Notes: generated by a model from the sequence alone, not told the origin. DNA of 64,000 nt from Vineibacter terrae (GCF_008039615.1 NZ_VDUZ01000019.1:62001-126000), one strand, 5' to 3'. Positions 54,217 to 63,764 are shown, counted from the first letter of the stretch. Made by a program: numbers and translations.

Positions 54217-54290
54217 TGCGCGACGGCACCGGCTGGCTGCCGGCAGCGCCGGAGATATGACACCTGATTCGAATGTGGAGGGAAATGGCA

Positions 54291-55520
54291 ATGAATGCGC
54301 AAACGAGATCACGGCCGGTCCTGACGGCGCTTGCGGCAGCTGCGGTCGCAGCGGCGATGTCCACCGCCCTGCCCGCCCTGGCCCAGACGGTGAAGATCGG
54401 CACCACGGGGGCGCTGACCGGGCCCTACAACGAGTTCGGCGAAGGTGTGCGCCGCGGCGCGTTGCTGGCAATCGAGCGCTGGAACGCCAAGGGCGGCGTG
54501 CTCGGCCGGCAGATCGAGCTGGCAATGGCGCTGGACGACCAGCTCGTGCCCGACCGCGCGGTGCAGAATCTGCGGCGCATCCTCGACACGCCCGACATCG
54601 ACGTCATCATCGGGCCCGGCGGCAGCGGCCCGACCCTGGCGGTGATCGACATGGCGACCGTCGACGGCCGGCCCTACTGCAACCCGCAGGCGCAGACACC
54701 GTCGATCGTCTACCCCGACGGCCTCGACAAGCCGGCGCGCAAGAACGTGATCTCGACCGCGATCCAGAATGACGTCGAGGCCAAGGCGCTGGGCAACTAC
54801 GTGGCGCCGCGGTTCAAGAAGATCGGCATCATGCACGAGAGCACCGGCTACGGCGTCTCCGGCGCGCAGCTGCTGTCGGCCCAGGTCGAGCAGGCGACCA
54901 AGGGCAAGCCGGTCGCGGTCGAGGCCTACAACCAGCGGGCCCAGGACATGACCGCCCAGATCAGCCGCGTGCAGCGCGCCGGCGCCGACGTGCTGGTGGT
55001 CATCGGCCTGGGCGCCGACATGGCCGTGGTCCGCCGCAACATGCTGCGGCTGGGCTTCGACGTGCCGCTGATCACGAGCGGCGGCGGCATCTCGCTGCCC
55101 TACAAGGAGGGCGCCGGCGAGCTGGCGGTCGGCACGCGCGCCACGATGGTCGGCACCTACACGCCGGGCACGGCCCCCAAGGGCATCGCCAAGGACCTGT
55201 CGGACGCCTACGCCGCCAAGTTCGGCAAGGACCGCTGGTGGGGCGACGATCCCACGAGCCCGCAGGTGTACTTTGCCCTTACCGTCGGCGCCGGCTTCGA
55301 CTGCGCCAGCATGCTGCTGGAAGGCGTGCGCCGCGCCGGCGCCACCGACAAGGCCAAGGTCGTCGACGCGCTGAACGGCCTCACCGGCTACGCGGTGTCC
55401 AACGGCACCGCCAACTTCTCGCCAACGCAGCACAACCTGTTGACTCCCGAGCAGATCGCCGTCTTCGAGTATGTGAAGGGCGAGAAGGGCCAGGTGGCGC
55501 TGCGGCTAACCAAGCAATAG
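54291..55520 (+). CDS. Branched-chain amino acid-type ABC transporter substrate-binding protein
   Basis: A 409-residue periplasmic-binding protein with signal peptide (MNAQTRSRPVLTALAAAAVAAAMSTALPALA) and the LivJ/LivK fold: VKIGTTGALTGPYNEFGEGV, GPGGSGPTLAVIDMATVDG, KKIGIMHESTGYGVSGAQLL and YAAKFGKDRWWGDDPTS. I chose ATG 54291 since GGAGGG is 8 bases upstream; ATGs at 54273 and 54285 are too close to it. The family binds branched amino acids, but also aromatic acids, ureas and amides; the neighbours suggest an organic acid or ester. Permeases follow after a composite repeat. Confidence 0.9.
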   Translation: MNAQTRSRPVLTALAAAAVAAAMSTALPALAQTVKIGTTGALTGPYNEFGEGVRRGALLAIERWNAKGGVLGRQIELAMALDDQLVPDRAVQNLRRILDTPDIDVIIGPGGSGPTLAVIDMATVDGRPYCNPQAQTPSIVYPDGLDKPARKNVISTAIQNDVEAKALGNYVAPRFKKIGIMHESTGYGVSGAQLLSAQVEQATKGKPVAVEAYNQRAQDMTAQISRVQRAGADVLVVIGLGADMAVVRRNMLRLGFDVPLITSGGGISLPYKEGAGELAVGTRATMVGTYTPGTAPKGIAKDLSDAYAAKFGKDRWWGDDPTSPQVYFALTVGAGFDCASMLLEGVRRAGATDKAKVVDALNGLTGYAVSNGTANFSPTQHNLLTPEQIAVFEYVKGEKGQVALRLTKQ

Positions 55521-55578
55521 CTGCGACAAGGTGATCGGCCTAAGCGCAGCGAAGGACCTTGCGGTGGTTTGAACCGTC

Positions 55579-55657
55579 GTCATCCCGAGCGCAGCGAGGG
55601 ATCTCCCGCGGAAGGAGTCCCCATTGCAGGGAGATCCCTCGCTGCGCTCGGGATGAC
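55579..55657. repeat. Palindromic intergenic repeat family A, copy 8 (composite)
   Basis: Core arms GTCATCCCGAGCGCAGCGAG and CTCGCTGCGCTCGGGATGAC. A second, degenerate pair surrounds it: CCTAAGCGCAGCGAAGGACC (about 55539-55558) on the left and GGTCCCTCGCTCCGCTCGGG (about 55679-55698) on the right, so one element appears inserted in another. It lies in the gap between the binding-protein and permease genes; the gap holds no other gene. Confidence 0.85.
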
Positions 55658-55733
55658 GGTTTGATCGCACGACCGAAAGGTCCCTCGCTCCGCTCGGGAC
55701 GACGAATCTCACGCACCATCCGGAGCCATCCTC

Positions 55734-56618
55734 ATGACCTTTGCCGGCCAGCTCATCTTCGCGGGCGTGTGCGTGGGCGCGGTCTATGCGCTGATCGCGC
55801 TCGGCCTCAACCTGACCTTCTGGGCAACGCGCACGCTGAACTTCGGCCAAGGGTCGCTGATGATGCTCTGCGCCGTCGTCGCCGTCATGGTGTTCGACGG
55901 CGGCTTCAACATCTATCTCGGCCTGCTGGCCGGCGTCGCGGTGGCGGGCGTGATCGCGGCCGCCACCGAGGCGATCGCGATCCGGCCGATCACGCGGCTC
56001 ACCGGCAGCATGGGCTGGGTGGTCACGACGCTGGGCGTCGGCATCTTCCTGCAGGGCTTCGTCTCGAAGTTCTTCGGCTCGCAGGCGCTGGCTTTCCCCT
56101 CGTTCCTGTTCTCGCCGCGCGATTACGTGTCGGTGCTCGGCGTGCGCCTGTCGGCGCAATACCTGATCATCCTAGTGATTGCGCTGGCGCTGGTGCTGCT
56201 GTTCGAGCTGTTCCAGCGCCGCACCGCCTGGGGCCGCGCCCTGCAGGCGGTCGCCGCCGATCAGGACCTCGCCGCCGTCATGGGCATTCCGGTGCGGCTG
56301 GTGGTCACGCTCTCGTTCGTGGCCAGCGGCCTGCTGGCCGGCGTGGCCGGCGCGCTGGTGGCCCAGATCACCGGCACGGTCGACGCCGCATTCGGCTTCA
56401 ACCTGCTGATCTTCGGCTTCGTGGCCGCGGTGATCGGCGGCATGGGCAACACCTGGGGCGCGCTGCTGGGCGGCATCTTCCTGGGCATCATGGAGAAGCT
56501 GGTGGGCGGCTACGTCTCGACCGCTGCCGAGCAGGCGATCGCCTTCGCCCTGCTCATGATCATGCTGGCCGTGCGCCCCGAAGGGCTTCTCGGCGAGAAG
56601 GAGTTCGTCAAGGTATGA
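55734..56618 (+). CDS. Branched-chain amino acid-type ABC transporter permease LivH
   Basis: A 294-residue integral membrane protein with about eight hydrophobic segments. The LivH pattern is clear: FAGVCVGAVYALIALGLNLTFWATRTLNFGQG, then AVAADQDLAAVMGIPVRLVV (the EAA-like cytoplasmic loop that contacts the ATPase) and FVAAVIGGMGNTWGALLGGIFLG. Its stop overlaps the next gene start by 4 bases (ATGA). Confidence 0.94.
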   Translation: MTFAGQLIFAGVCVGAVYALIALGLNLTFWATRTLNFGQGSLMMLCAVVAVMVFDGGFNIYLGLLAGVAVAGVIAAATEAIAIRPITRLTGSMGWVVTTLGVGIFLQGFVSKFFGSQALAFPSFLFSPRDYVSVLGVRLSAQYLIILVIALALVLLFELFQRRTAWGRALQAVAADQDLAAVMGIPVRLVVTLSFVASGLLAGVAGALVAQITGTVDAAFGFNLLIFGFVAAVIGGMGNTWGALLGGIFLGIMEKLVGGYVSTAAEQAIAFALLMIMLAVRPEGLLGEKEFVKV

Positions 56619-58441
56619 ACGCCTTTCGCCACGCCATGGCCAGGATCCTGGGCCAGCCGCTGCTGGGGCTGGCGGTCGTTGTCGCGCTCTGGTTCTGGGC
56701 CGGCATGATCGACCGTGCCACCGTCCAGCTGCTGTCGTTCCTGATGCTGAACATCCTGCTGGCGCAGAGCATCAACCTGCTCACAGGCATCGCGGGCCAG
56801 ATCTCGCTGGGCCATGCCGGCTTCTTCGCGATCGGGGCCTACGCCGCCGGCGTGCTCACCAAGAGCCACGGCATCTCGGTGCCGCTCGCCCTGATCCTGG
56901 CCGTGGCCCTGACCGCTGCCGTGGGCTGGCTGCTGGCCATCCCGGCCGGTCGGGTCAAGGAGTTCTACCTGGCGATGATGACCGCCGGCTTCGGCCTGCT
57001 GTGCTTCGAGATCGCCAAGGAATGGTCGTCGGTCACCGGCGGCGTCGTCGGGCTGAGCGGCATCGCCTCGCCCACCCTGCGCAACCTCAAGGTCCTGGGC
57101 TGGACATTCGACGCGGTCGACCTGTTCCGCGCCATGCTGGTGGCCACCGCGATCGTGCTGCTGCTGATGCGCAATCTCGTGCAGTCGTATCATGGCCGCG
57201 CGTTCTTCGCCGTGCAGGCCAGCGAGATCGCAGCCGGCAGCATGGGTATCGCGCGCGGCCAGGTGAAGCGGCGGGCCTACGCCATCAGCGGCGCCATGGC
57301 CGGGCTGGCCGGCGCCCTCTACGCCCACCTGGTCGGCTATCTTGGCCCCGACAGCTTCGGCATCATGCGCTCGGTCGAGGTGCTGGTGATGGCGATCGTC
57401 GGCGGCATGGGCACCATCGTCGGACCGATCCTGGGCGCTGCGCTCTTCACCTGGCTGCCGGAGCGGCTGCAGGTCTTCGCCGAGTACCAGTTCATGGTCT
57501 ACGGCCTGATCCTGATGGTGATCTTCCTGGTGCTGCGGCGCGGGATCGCCGGCGCGCTGACCGAGCCGACCCGCTTCATCGCCGTGCGCGCGATGGCAGC
57601 CGCGCGCGCCGCCGACACCAAGCCGGCCGCGCCTGCGCCCGCGACGAACCCGGGACCGGCCGACCGGCCGGCGCTGCTCGAGGTGCGTGACCTCGCCCGC
57701 AACTTCGCCGGCCTGGTGGCGCTGGACGGCGTGTCGTTGTCGCTGCGCCCGGGCCGGATCACGGCTCTGATCGGCCCCAACGGCTCGGGCAAGAGCACGC
57801 TGGTCAACGTCGTGAGCGGCATCTACCAGCCCAGCCGCGGCCATGTCGTGCTGGACGGCGAGGAGATCGGCGGCAAGCCCGACCACATGATCGCGCAGCG
57901 TGGCCTGATCCGCACCTTCCAGGATCCGCGGCTGGTGCCCAGCTTCACGGTGCGCGAGAACATCCTGCTGGGCGGCCAGCGTCATTTCCGCAGCCCCATG
58001 CTGGCGGCGGCGCTGCGCTGGCCGTCGACCCTGCGTGAGGAGGCCGACATGGTGCGGCGCGCCGAGCAGGTCATGGCGCTGGCCGGCCTGGACGGCGTGG
58101 CGGACCAGATCATCGACTCCCTGCCTTACGGCTATCGCCGGCTGGTCGAGGTCGGACGTGCGATCATGGCCGAGCCCACCGTCGTGCTGCTCGACGAGCC
58201 GGCCGCCGGCCTGTCCGAGGCCGAGCTGGGCCGGCTCGCCACGATGATCCGCCATCTGCGCGACACGGGCAAAGCCGTGCTGCTGATCGAGCACCACATG
58301 GATTTCGTCAACGATATCGTGGACGACGTGGTGGTGCTGGACAGCGGCCGCGAGATCTATCGCGGCGACATGCGCGGCATGCGCGAGGACCCGGCTGTGA
58401 TCGCGGCCTATCTCGGTGTCGGGCAGAACGACCATGCTTGA
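56615..58441 (+). CDS. LivM-LivG fusion: ABC transporter permease with ATP-binding domain
   Basis: A 608-residue fusion. Residues about 1-325 are a LivM-type permease (GIAGQISLGHAGFFAIGAYAAG, YSWRG-like signature FFAVQASEIAAGSMGI and VGGMGTIVGPILGAALFTWLPE); a Pro/Ala-rich linker (about 325-350) leads to a full LivG ATPase with Walker A GPNGSGKST (about 387), QDPRLVPSFTVRENILLGG, ABC signature-type YGYRRLVEVGRAIMAEP, Walker B VVLLDEPAAGLSEAE and switch His in IEHHMDFV. Most species have two genes. It overlaps livF by 8 bases. Confidence 0.94.
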   Translation: MNAFRHAMARILGQPLLGLAVVVALWFWAGMIDRATVQLLSFLMLNILLAQSINLLTGIAGQISLGHAGFFAIGAYAAGVLTKSHGISVPLALILAVALTAAVGWLLAIPAGRVKEFYLAMMTAGFGLLCFEIAKEWSSVTGGVVGLSGIASPTLRNLKVLGWTFDAVDLFRAMLVATAIVLLLMRNLVQSYHGRAFFAVQASEIAAGSMGIARGQVKRRAYAISGAMAGLAGALYAHLVGYLGPDSFGIMRSVEVLVMAIVGGMGTIVGPILGAALFTWLPERLQVFAEYQFMVYGLILMVIFLVLRRGIAGALTEPTRFIAVRAMAAARAADTKPAAPAPATNPGPADRPALLEVRDLARNFAGLVALDGVSLSLRPGRITALIGPNGSGKSTLVNVVSGIYQPSRGHVVLDGEEIGGKPDHMIAQRGLIRTFQDPRLVPSFTVRENILLGGQRHFRSPMLAAALRWPSTLREEADMVRRAEQVMALAGLDGVADQIIDSLPYGYRRLVEVGRAIMAEPTVVLLDEPAAGLSEAELGRLATMIRHLRDTGKAVLLIEHHMDFVNDIVDDVVVLDSGREIYRGDMRGMREDPAVIAAYLGVGQNDHA

Positions 58442-59144
58442 GCTGAAGAACGTCAGCGTCGCCTACGGCAGCATCCGTGCGCTGCGCGGCATCGACATGG
58501 TGGTGCAGCCAGGAAAGATCACCGCCGTCCTCGGCGCCAACGGCGCCGGCAAGTCCTCGCTGCTGCGTGCCATCGCCGGCATCGCGCCGGTGACGGAGGG
58601 CGATCTGCTCTACCGCAACGCCAGCCTGAAGCCCTACCCGGCGCATCGGCGCGCCCGCATGGGCATCTCGCTCGCCATGGAAGGACGACGCCTGTTCCGT
58701 CACATGGCGGTGGAGGAGAATCTCCTGCTGGCATGGAGCTTCGGGCCGCGCCGCACGCCTTTCGCGCAGGCCGTCAGGTCGGTCTATGACGCCTTCCCGA
58801 TCCTGGGTGAACGGCGGACCACCAAGGCCGGCATGCTGTCGGGCGGCCAGCAGCAGATGCTGATCCTGTCGTCGGTGACCATCCGCGAGCCGGAGCTGAT
58901 GCTGCTGGACGAGCCGTCGCTGGGCCTGGCGCCGATCATCGTGTCGCAGATCTTCGACTTCATCACCGCCTACGCCAAGGCCCGCGGCACGGCCGTGCTG
59001 CTGGCCGAGCAGATGGCCGTCATGGCGCTGCGTGTCGCCGACCACGGCTATGTGCTGCGCGGCGGCCAGGTGGTGATGCACGGCGCCAGCGACGAGCTGG
59101 TCAAGGCCGATATCGTGAGCAAGCTGTCGGCGGCCTATCTCTGA
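58434..59144 (+). CDS. Branched-chain amino acid-type ABC transporter ATP-binding protein LivF
   Basis: A 236-residue ATPase. Walker A GANGAGKSS, signature LSGGQQQMLILSSVTIREP, Walker B LMLLDEPSLGLAPIIV, switch region AEQMAVMALRVADHGYVL (with Gln/His-type change: AEQ). ATG 58434 was taken as start; a GTG 18 bases earlier would lie deeper in the fusion gene. It overlaps the fusion by 8 bases and so is coupled. Together with the binding protein, LivH and the fusion, the transporter has all its parts: two permeases and two ATPases. Confidence 0.94.
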   Translation: MLELKNVSVAYGSIRALRGIDMVVQPGKITAVLGANGAGKSSLLRAIAGIAPVTEGDLLYRNASLKPYPAHRRARMGISLAMEGRRLFRHMAVEENLLLAWSFGPRRTPFAQAVRSVYDAFPILGERRTTKAGMLSGGQQQMLILSSVTIREPELMLLDEPSLGLAPIIVSQIFDFITAYAKARGTAVLLAEQMAVMALRVADHGYVLRGGQVVMHGASDELVKADIVSKLSAAYL

Positions 59145-59155
59145 GCGTTGCCGGC

Positions 59156-59262
59156 AGCGCGCCACTGCCGTGGCGCGCCGGCGCGTAGCGCCGGATCATG
59201 AGCAGGGCCGAGGTGCGAGCCGGTCCTTCGGACCGGTGCGCCACGGAAGTGGCGCGCTCCCG
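59156..59262. repeat. Palindromic repeat family D, copy 2
   Basis: AGCGCGCCACTGCCGTGGCG near 59157-59176 pairs with GTGCGCCACGGAAGTGGCGCGC near 59236-59258; the middle has GGCGCGTAGCGCC and CGGTCCTTCGGACCG hairpins. It fills most of the gap between livF and the alpha/beta hydrolase gene; the hydrolase start follows 20 bases after the right end. Confidence 0.7.
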
Positions 59263-59281
59263 GCGGTAGAAAGGTGCGACC

Positions 59282-60145
59282 ATGGAACGCCAGGATGTCG
59301 TGTTCAATGCCAACGGAGTCATGCTGGCAGGCTGGCTGTACCGCCCGCCGCAGGCGCCGCCGCGCCATCCGCTGATCGTCATGAGCCACGGCTTCTCCGC
59401 CGTGATGGCGATGGGGCTGGCCGACTATGCCGAAGCCTTCGCGCGCGCAGGCTACGGCTGCCTGATCTATGACCATCGCAACTATGGGCAGAGCGGCGGC
59501 TGGCCACGTCACGAGACCGATCCCTGGCAGCAGGTCGAGGACATGCGCGCCGCAGTCTCGTTCGCCCGCACCCTGCCCTTCGTCGACCGCGATCGGGTCG
59601 GCCTATGGGGCACCAGCTACGCCGGCGGCCATGTGCTGACCGTGGGCGCCCTCGACAAGCGCGTCCGCTGCCTGGTGGCGCAGGTCCCGCTGGTGTCGGG
59701 CCAGCGCACGTTCGATAGCTGGGTGCCGGCCGACCGGCGCGCCCGCTTCATGGAGCGGCTGCTCGCGGACCGCGACCGGCGCGCGGAAGGACTGCCGCCG
59801 GGCACCACGCCGGCTGCCCTGCCGGGATCGGAAACCGAGGAATGGGCCAAGGCGGTCGATCGCACCGGCGCCTACCAGAATGTCGTGACACTGCGCAGCC
59901 TCGAGCTGCTGCGGACATATGAGCCGATCGCATTCGTCGAGCGCATCGCGCCGACGCCATTGCTCATGGTCGTGGCTGACCGCGACACGCAGACGCCCGT
60001 CGCCTGGCAGCACGAGGCCTTTGCCCTGGCAGGCGAGCCCAAGCGTCTGGTATCGCTGCCGGGGCGGCACTACGACCCCTATATGGGGCTGCTGTCCCAG
60101 TCGATCGACGCGGCGCTGGCCTGGTTTGCCGAGCATCTGAAATAG
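59282..60145 (+). CDS. Alpha/beta hydrolase (serine hydrolase, X-Pro dipeptidyl-like)
   Basis: A 287-residue serine hydrolase. HGFSAVMAMGLADYAEAFAR (oxyanion), FARAGYGCLIYDHRNYGQSG, LWGTSYAGGHVLTVGA with nucleophile Ser112, VVADRDTQTPVAWQHEAF with the acid, and GRHYDPYMGLLSQ with the His. The shape matches esterases/peptidase S15-type hydrolases that act on small esters or amides. Near the transporter and the acyl-CoA synthetase, it may release the acid. Different from the hydrolase at 50522, whose elbow has Asp. Confidence 0.85.
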   Translation: MERQDVVFNANGVMLAGWLYRPPQAPPRHPLIVMSHGFSAVMAMGLADYAEAFARAGYGCLIYDHRNYGQSGGWPRHETDPWQQVEDMRAAVSFARTLPFVDRDRVGLWGTSYAGGHVLTVGALDKRVRCLVAQVPLVSGQRTFDSWVPADRRARFMERLLADRDRRAEGLPPGTTPAALPGSETEEWAKAVDRTGAYQNVVTLRSLELLRTYEPIAFVERIAPTPLLMVVADRDTQTPVAWQHEAFALAGEPKRLVSLPGRHYDPYMGLLSQSIDAALAWFAEHLK

Positions 60146-60279
60146 CCGCGAGGGACTTTGCTTCGAGAGGCGGTCTCGGTTTTTGAGCACGGTCGCATGC
60201 GACAGCCCTGCCCTGCCAGGGATCAAATCGGCGCTGCCGGGCGTTGTCCCGTAGTGATACGGCTGTGATGGAATGACAG

Positions 60280-60708
60280 ATGACGGACAACGGTCTTCTC
60301 GTGGCGGTCGACGGCTCGGCGCATGCCGCTCGCGCCGTCGCCCATGCGATCTCCCTGGTGAAGCGCGGCCTTGCAACCCGGCTGCATCTGCTCAACGTGC
60401 AGCCACCGCTGGATGAGGCGATCGGAAAGCTGATCGCGCCGGAGACGATCGACGCCCATCGGCGGGACGCCGGCAACAAGGCGCTGAGCTCGGCGCAGGC
60501 GATGTGCGCGGATGCATCGGTGCCCGCCGAGTCGCATGTCGATGCCGGCCGGCCGGGCGCCGTCATCGTCGAGCAGGCCAGCGCGCTGGATTGCGCTGCG
60601 ATCGTCATGGGCACGCGCGGCCATAGCGGCGCGGCCGGCATGTTGATGGGATCAGTGACCCAGGACGTCGTCAACCGCGGCAGCCGTCCGGTCTGGCTGG
60701 TGAAGTAG
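60280..60708 (+). CDS. Universal stress protein, UspA family
   Basis: A 142-residue UspA-fold protein: LLVAVDGSAHAARAVAHAIS at the start, and the ATP-binding GTRGHSGAAGMLMGSVTQDVVNRGSRPVWLVK at the end, with the G-2X-G-9X-G(S) pattern, so it is likely an ATP-binding type. The middle (SALDCAAIVMGTRG) is typical. Function in stress survival is inferred from the family. 134 bases lie upstream, without another feature. It is followed closely by a gene on the other strand. Confidence 0.9.
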   Translation: MTDNGLLVAVDGSAHAARAVAHAISLVKRGLATRLHLLNVQPPLDEAIGKLIAPETIDAHRRDAGNKALSSAQAMCADASVPAESHVDAGRPGAVIVEQASALDCAAIVMGTRGHSGAAGMLMGSVTQDVVNRGSRPVWLVK

Positions 60709-60714
60709 GTCTGC

Positions 60715-60981
60715 TCACCAGTCCTGCTCGTTCCAGTCCATCTCCTCGAACGCCATCGGATCGGCCAGCAATGCCTTGGCCGACGCGAGATCACCCGCGC
60801 GCACCTTCAGCTTGACCCCGCCCACCGCGTCGACCAGGCCGGTCGCGGCCATCGCGCCGTCGATCATCACCGACGGAATGCCGTTGGTGTCGAGCAGGCC
60901 GCGCGCCATGTGTGCCTGGGTCGGATCGCTGAAAGTCTCGAGCAGAACGAGCTCGTCACTGCGCGCCGGCGCGTCCGTCAT
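60715..60981 (-). CDS. DUF2007 domain protein
   Basis: An 88-residue soluble protein: ELVLLETFSDPTQAHMARGL, IPSVMIDGAMAAT and GGVKLKVRAGDLASAKALLA, the DUF2007 signature (a ferredoxin-like fold often found as putative signal-transducing protein). The ATG at 60979-60981 is preceded by GGAGGAAGG; a longer in-frame start is not needed. It ends 7 bases from the usp stop on the other strand. Function unknown. It lies downstream of clpA on the same strand but beyond a terminator, so is probably expressed separately. Confidence 0.85.
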   Translation of the reverse strand: MTDAPARSDELVLLETFSDPTQAHMARGLLDTNGIPSVMIDGAMAATGLVDAVGGVKLKVRAGDLASAKALLADPMAFEEMDWNEQDW

Positions 60982-60997
60982 CCCTTCCTCCTCCCAC

Positions 60998-61034
60998 CAA
61001 AAGGAAGCGGCGCCGGTCGGTCTTCCGGCGCCGC
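60998..61034 (-). terminator. Rho-independent terminator of clpA
   Basis: Read on the minus strand, GCGGCGCCGG, an 8-base loop and CCGGCGCCGC (61007-61034) form a perfect 10-bp stem followed by TTCCTTTTGG. It begins 35 bases after the clpA stop codon. It overlaps the 5' leader of the DUF2007 gene. Confidence 0.7.
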
Positions 61035-61068
61035 CACTCGATTGCCTCGCCACGATCAGGCCGCCGGC

Positions 61069-63372
61069 CTACTCCACCATCACCGGCTCGGGCGGCGCCG
61101 GCGGCTTCTCGGCCGCCGGCGGCGGGAAGTCGAAGACCAGCTTGTCGTCCTCGACCCGGATCTTCACCACGCCGCCATCCTTGAGCCGGCCGAACAGGAT
61201 CTCATCGGCCAGCGGCTTCTTGACGTGCTCCTGGATGATGCGCGCCAACGGCCGCGCGCCGTACAGGCGATCGTAGCCGCGCACCGCCAGCCACTTGCGC
61301 GCCTCGTCCGTCAGCTCGAACAGCACCCGGCGATCCGCCAGCTGCACCTCGAGCTCGGCGATGAACTTGTCGACCACCATGCCGACGATCTCGGCGCCGA
61401 GATTGGCGAACTTGATGATGGCATCGAGCCGGTTGCGGAACTCGGGCGCGAACAGCCGGTTGATGCTGTCGTCGTCCTCATCGGCTCGCGTCTCGCGACC
61501 GAAGCCGACCGGTGCTCGGGCGAGTTCGGCGGCACCGGCGTTGGTGGTCATGCACAGGATGACATTGCGGAAGTCGACGTTGCGGCCGTTGTGGTCCGTC
61601 AGCTTGCCGTAGTCCATGATCTGCAACAGTATGTTGAAGACGTCGGGATGCGCCTTCTCGATCTCGTCCAGCAGCACGACGCAATGCGGATGCTGGTTGA
61701 CCTGGTCGGTCAGCAGGCCGCCCTGGTCGAAGCCGACATAGCCCGGCGGCGCGCCGATCAGGCGCGACACGCTGTGCCGCTCCATGTACTCCGACATGTC
61801 GAAGCGGACCAGCTCCAGGCCCAGCAGCTTGGCGAGCTGGCGCGTCACCTCGGTCTTGCCGACGCCGGTCGGGCCGGCCAGCAGGTAGCTGCCGATCGGC
61901 TTCTCCGGCGCGCGCAGGCCGGCGCGGGCCAGCTTGATGGCCGCCACCAGCTGCTCCACGGCACGGTCCTGGCCATAGACCACGGTCTTGAGGTTGCGCT
62001 CCAGGTGATGGAGCATCTCGGTGTCGTCCTTGGACACGCTCTTGGGTGGGATACGCGCGATCTTGGCGACGATCTCCTCGATATCGACGACATCGATGAT
62101 CTTCTTGCGCTGGTCCTCGGTCTTCAGCATCTGCGCCGCGCCGACCTCGTCGATGACGTCGATCGCCTTGTCCGGCAGCTTGCGGTCGTTGATGTAGCGC
62201 GACGACAGCTCGACCGACGCCTTCACCGCCTCGTCGGTGTAGCTGACCTTGTGGTGCTCCTCGTAGACCGGCTTGAGGCCTTCCATGATCTTGATGGCGT
62301 CGCTCTGGGTCGGCTCCGGCACGTCGATCTTCTGGAAGCGCCGCACCAGGGCGCGGTCCTTCTCGAAGTGGTTGCGGTATTCCTTGTACGTGGTCGAGCC
62401 GACGCAGCGCAGTTCGCCGCTCTGCAGGCTGGGCTTCAGCAGGTTGGAGGCATCCATGGCGCCGCCGGACGTGGCGCCGGCGCCGATCACGGTATGGATC
62501 TCGTCGATGAACAGGATCGAGCCTTCGCGCGCCTTGAGCTCGTTGAGCACGGCCTTCAGCCGCTCCTCGAAGTCGCCGCGATAGCGCGTGCCGGCCAGCA
62601 GCGCGCCCATGTCGAGCGCGTAGATGGTGCAGGACTTCAGCACGTCCGGCACGCTGCCCTCGACGATGCGTCGCGCCAGGCCTTCGGCGATCGCCGTCTT
62701 GCCGACGCCCGGGTCACCGACATAGAGCGGATTGTTCTTGGTGCGCCGGCAGAGGATCTGCATCGTGCGCTCCAGCTCCAGCTCACGCCCGATGAGCGGG
62801 TCGATCTTGCCGTCGCGGGCCTTCTGGTTGAGGTCCACGCAATAGGCCTGCAACGCCTCGCCGCCGTCCTTCACGACCTTCTCCGCGCCAGGAGAGTCTT
62901 CATCGGCGCCGCGCACGCGACGGCTCTCGCCGCGCCCGGGCGTCTTGGCGATGCCGTGGCTGATGAAGTTCACCGCATCAAGCCGCGACATGCCCTGCTG
63001 CTGCAGGAAGTAGACCGCATGGCTCTCGCGTTCGGAGAAGATCGCGACCAGCACATTGGCACCGGTCACCTCCTCGCGACCCGAGGACTGCACATGAATG
63101 GCGGCGCGCTGCACCACGCGCTGGAAGCCGGCCGTCGGCTGCGGATCGCCGACGCTGTCGGTGACCAGGCCGGCCAGCTCGTTGTCGACGTAGCGGCCAA
63201 GATCGCGGCGCAGGCGCTCGAGATCGACACCGCAGGCCTTCAGCACGGCGGTCGCATCGGCATCGTCCAGCAGGGACAACAGCAGGTGTTCGAGTGTCGC
63301 GTATTCGTGCCGACGTTCGTTCGCCAGGCGCAACGCGCGGTGCAAGCTCTGTTCCAGATTCTTCGACAGCAT
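61069..63372 (-). CDS. clpA: ATP-dependent Clp protease ATPase subunit ClpA
   Basis: A 767-residue AAA+ unfoldase, full length. The N-domain ([20 protein letters not shown]) is the ClpS-binding region; AAA-1 with Walker [16 protein letters not shown] and Walker [18 protein letters not shown]-2 with [15 protein letters not shown] and [14 protein letters not shown]; arginine fingers around [11 protein letters not shown]. It feeds unfolded substrates to ClpP. Cotranscribed with clpS, 32 bases upstream. ClpP itself is not in the window. The gene ends at a terminator. Confidence 0.96.
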   Translation of the reverse strand: MLSKNLEQSLHRALRLANERRHEYATLEHLLLSLLDDADATAVLKACGVDLERLRRDLGRYVDNELAGLVTDSVGDPQPTAGFQRVVQRAAIHVQSSGREEVTGANVLVAIFSERESHAVYFLQQQGMSRLDAVNFISHGIAKTPGRGESRRVRGADEDSPGAEKVVKDGGEALQAYCVDLNQKARDGKIDPLIGRELELERTMQILCRRTKNNPLYVGDPGVGKTAIAEGLARRIVEGSVPDVLKSCTIYALDMGALLAGTRYRGDFEERLKAVLNELKAREGSILFIDEIHTVIGAGATSGGAMDASNLLKPSLQSGELRCVGSTTYKEYRNHFEKDRALVRRFQKIDVPEPTQSDAIKIMEGLKPVYEEHHKVSYTDEAVKASVELSSRYINDRKLPDKAIDVIDEVGAAQMLKTEDQRKKIIDVVDIEEIVAKIARIPPKSVSKDDTEMLHHLERNLKTVVYGQDRAVEQLVAAIKLARAGLRAPEKPIGSYLLAGPTGVGKTEVTRQLAKLLGLELVRFDMSEYMERHSVSRLIGAPPGYVGFDQGGLLTDQVNQHPHCVVLLDEIEKAHPDVFNILLQIMDYGKLTDHNGRNVDFRNVILCMTTNAGAAELARAPVGFGRETRADEDDDSINRLFAPEFRNRLDAIIKFANLGAEIVGMVVDKFIAELEVQLADRRVLFELTDEARKWLAVRGYDRLYGARPLARIIQEHVKKPLADEILFGRLKDGGVVKIRVEDDKLVFDFPPPAAEKPPAPPEPVMVE

Positions 63373-63404
63373 TCTCGCAACTCCCGGCGCCGCAGCGCCT
63401 CAAC

Positions 63405-63764
63405 CTACTCCTTTTCCAGCGTGCACTGCAGCGGGTGCTGGTGCTTGCGGGCCAGGTCCATGACCTGTGTCACCTTGGTCTCTGCGACCTCGTAGGTGTA
63501 GACGCCGCAGATCCCCACGCCTTTCTGGTGGACATGCAGCATGATGCGCGTCGCCTCTTCCCGGCTCTTGCTGAAGAACCGCTCCAGCACATGCACGACG
63601 AACTCCATGGGCGTGTAGTCGTCGTTGAGCATCAACACCTTGTACATCGACGGTTTCTTGGTCTTGGGCTTGGTCAGCGTGACCGTGCCGGTGCCCGGCC
63701 GGCCGGGATCGCCCGGATCCCCGCCGTCACCGTCACCATCCCGTCGCGGCGGCTCGCCGGTCAT
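63405..63764 (-). CDS. clpS: ATP-dependent Clp protease adaptor ClpS
   Basis: A 119-residue adaptor that delivers N-degron proteins to ClpA. Conserved core: [20 protein letters not shown] (with the DDxTPMEFV pocket), [23 protein letters not shown] and [12 protein letters not shown]. The N-terminal tail is Gly/Asp-rich. The ATG at 63762-63764 (MTGEPPRR) is taken; an ATG at 63824 would add 20 Arg-rich residues. clpA follows. Aat at 42333 creates the Leu/Phe N-degrons it recognises. Confidence 0.95.
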   Translation of the reverse strand: MTGEPPRRDGDGDGGDPGDPGRPGTGTVTLTKPKTKKPSMYKVLMLNDDYTPMEFVVHVLERFFSKSREEATRIMLHVHQKGVGICGVYTYEVAETKVTQVMDLARKHQHPLQCTLEKE

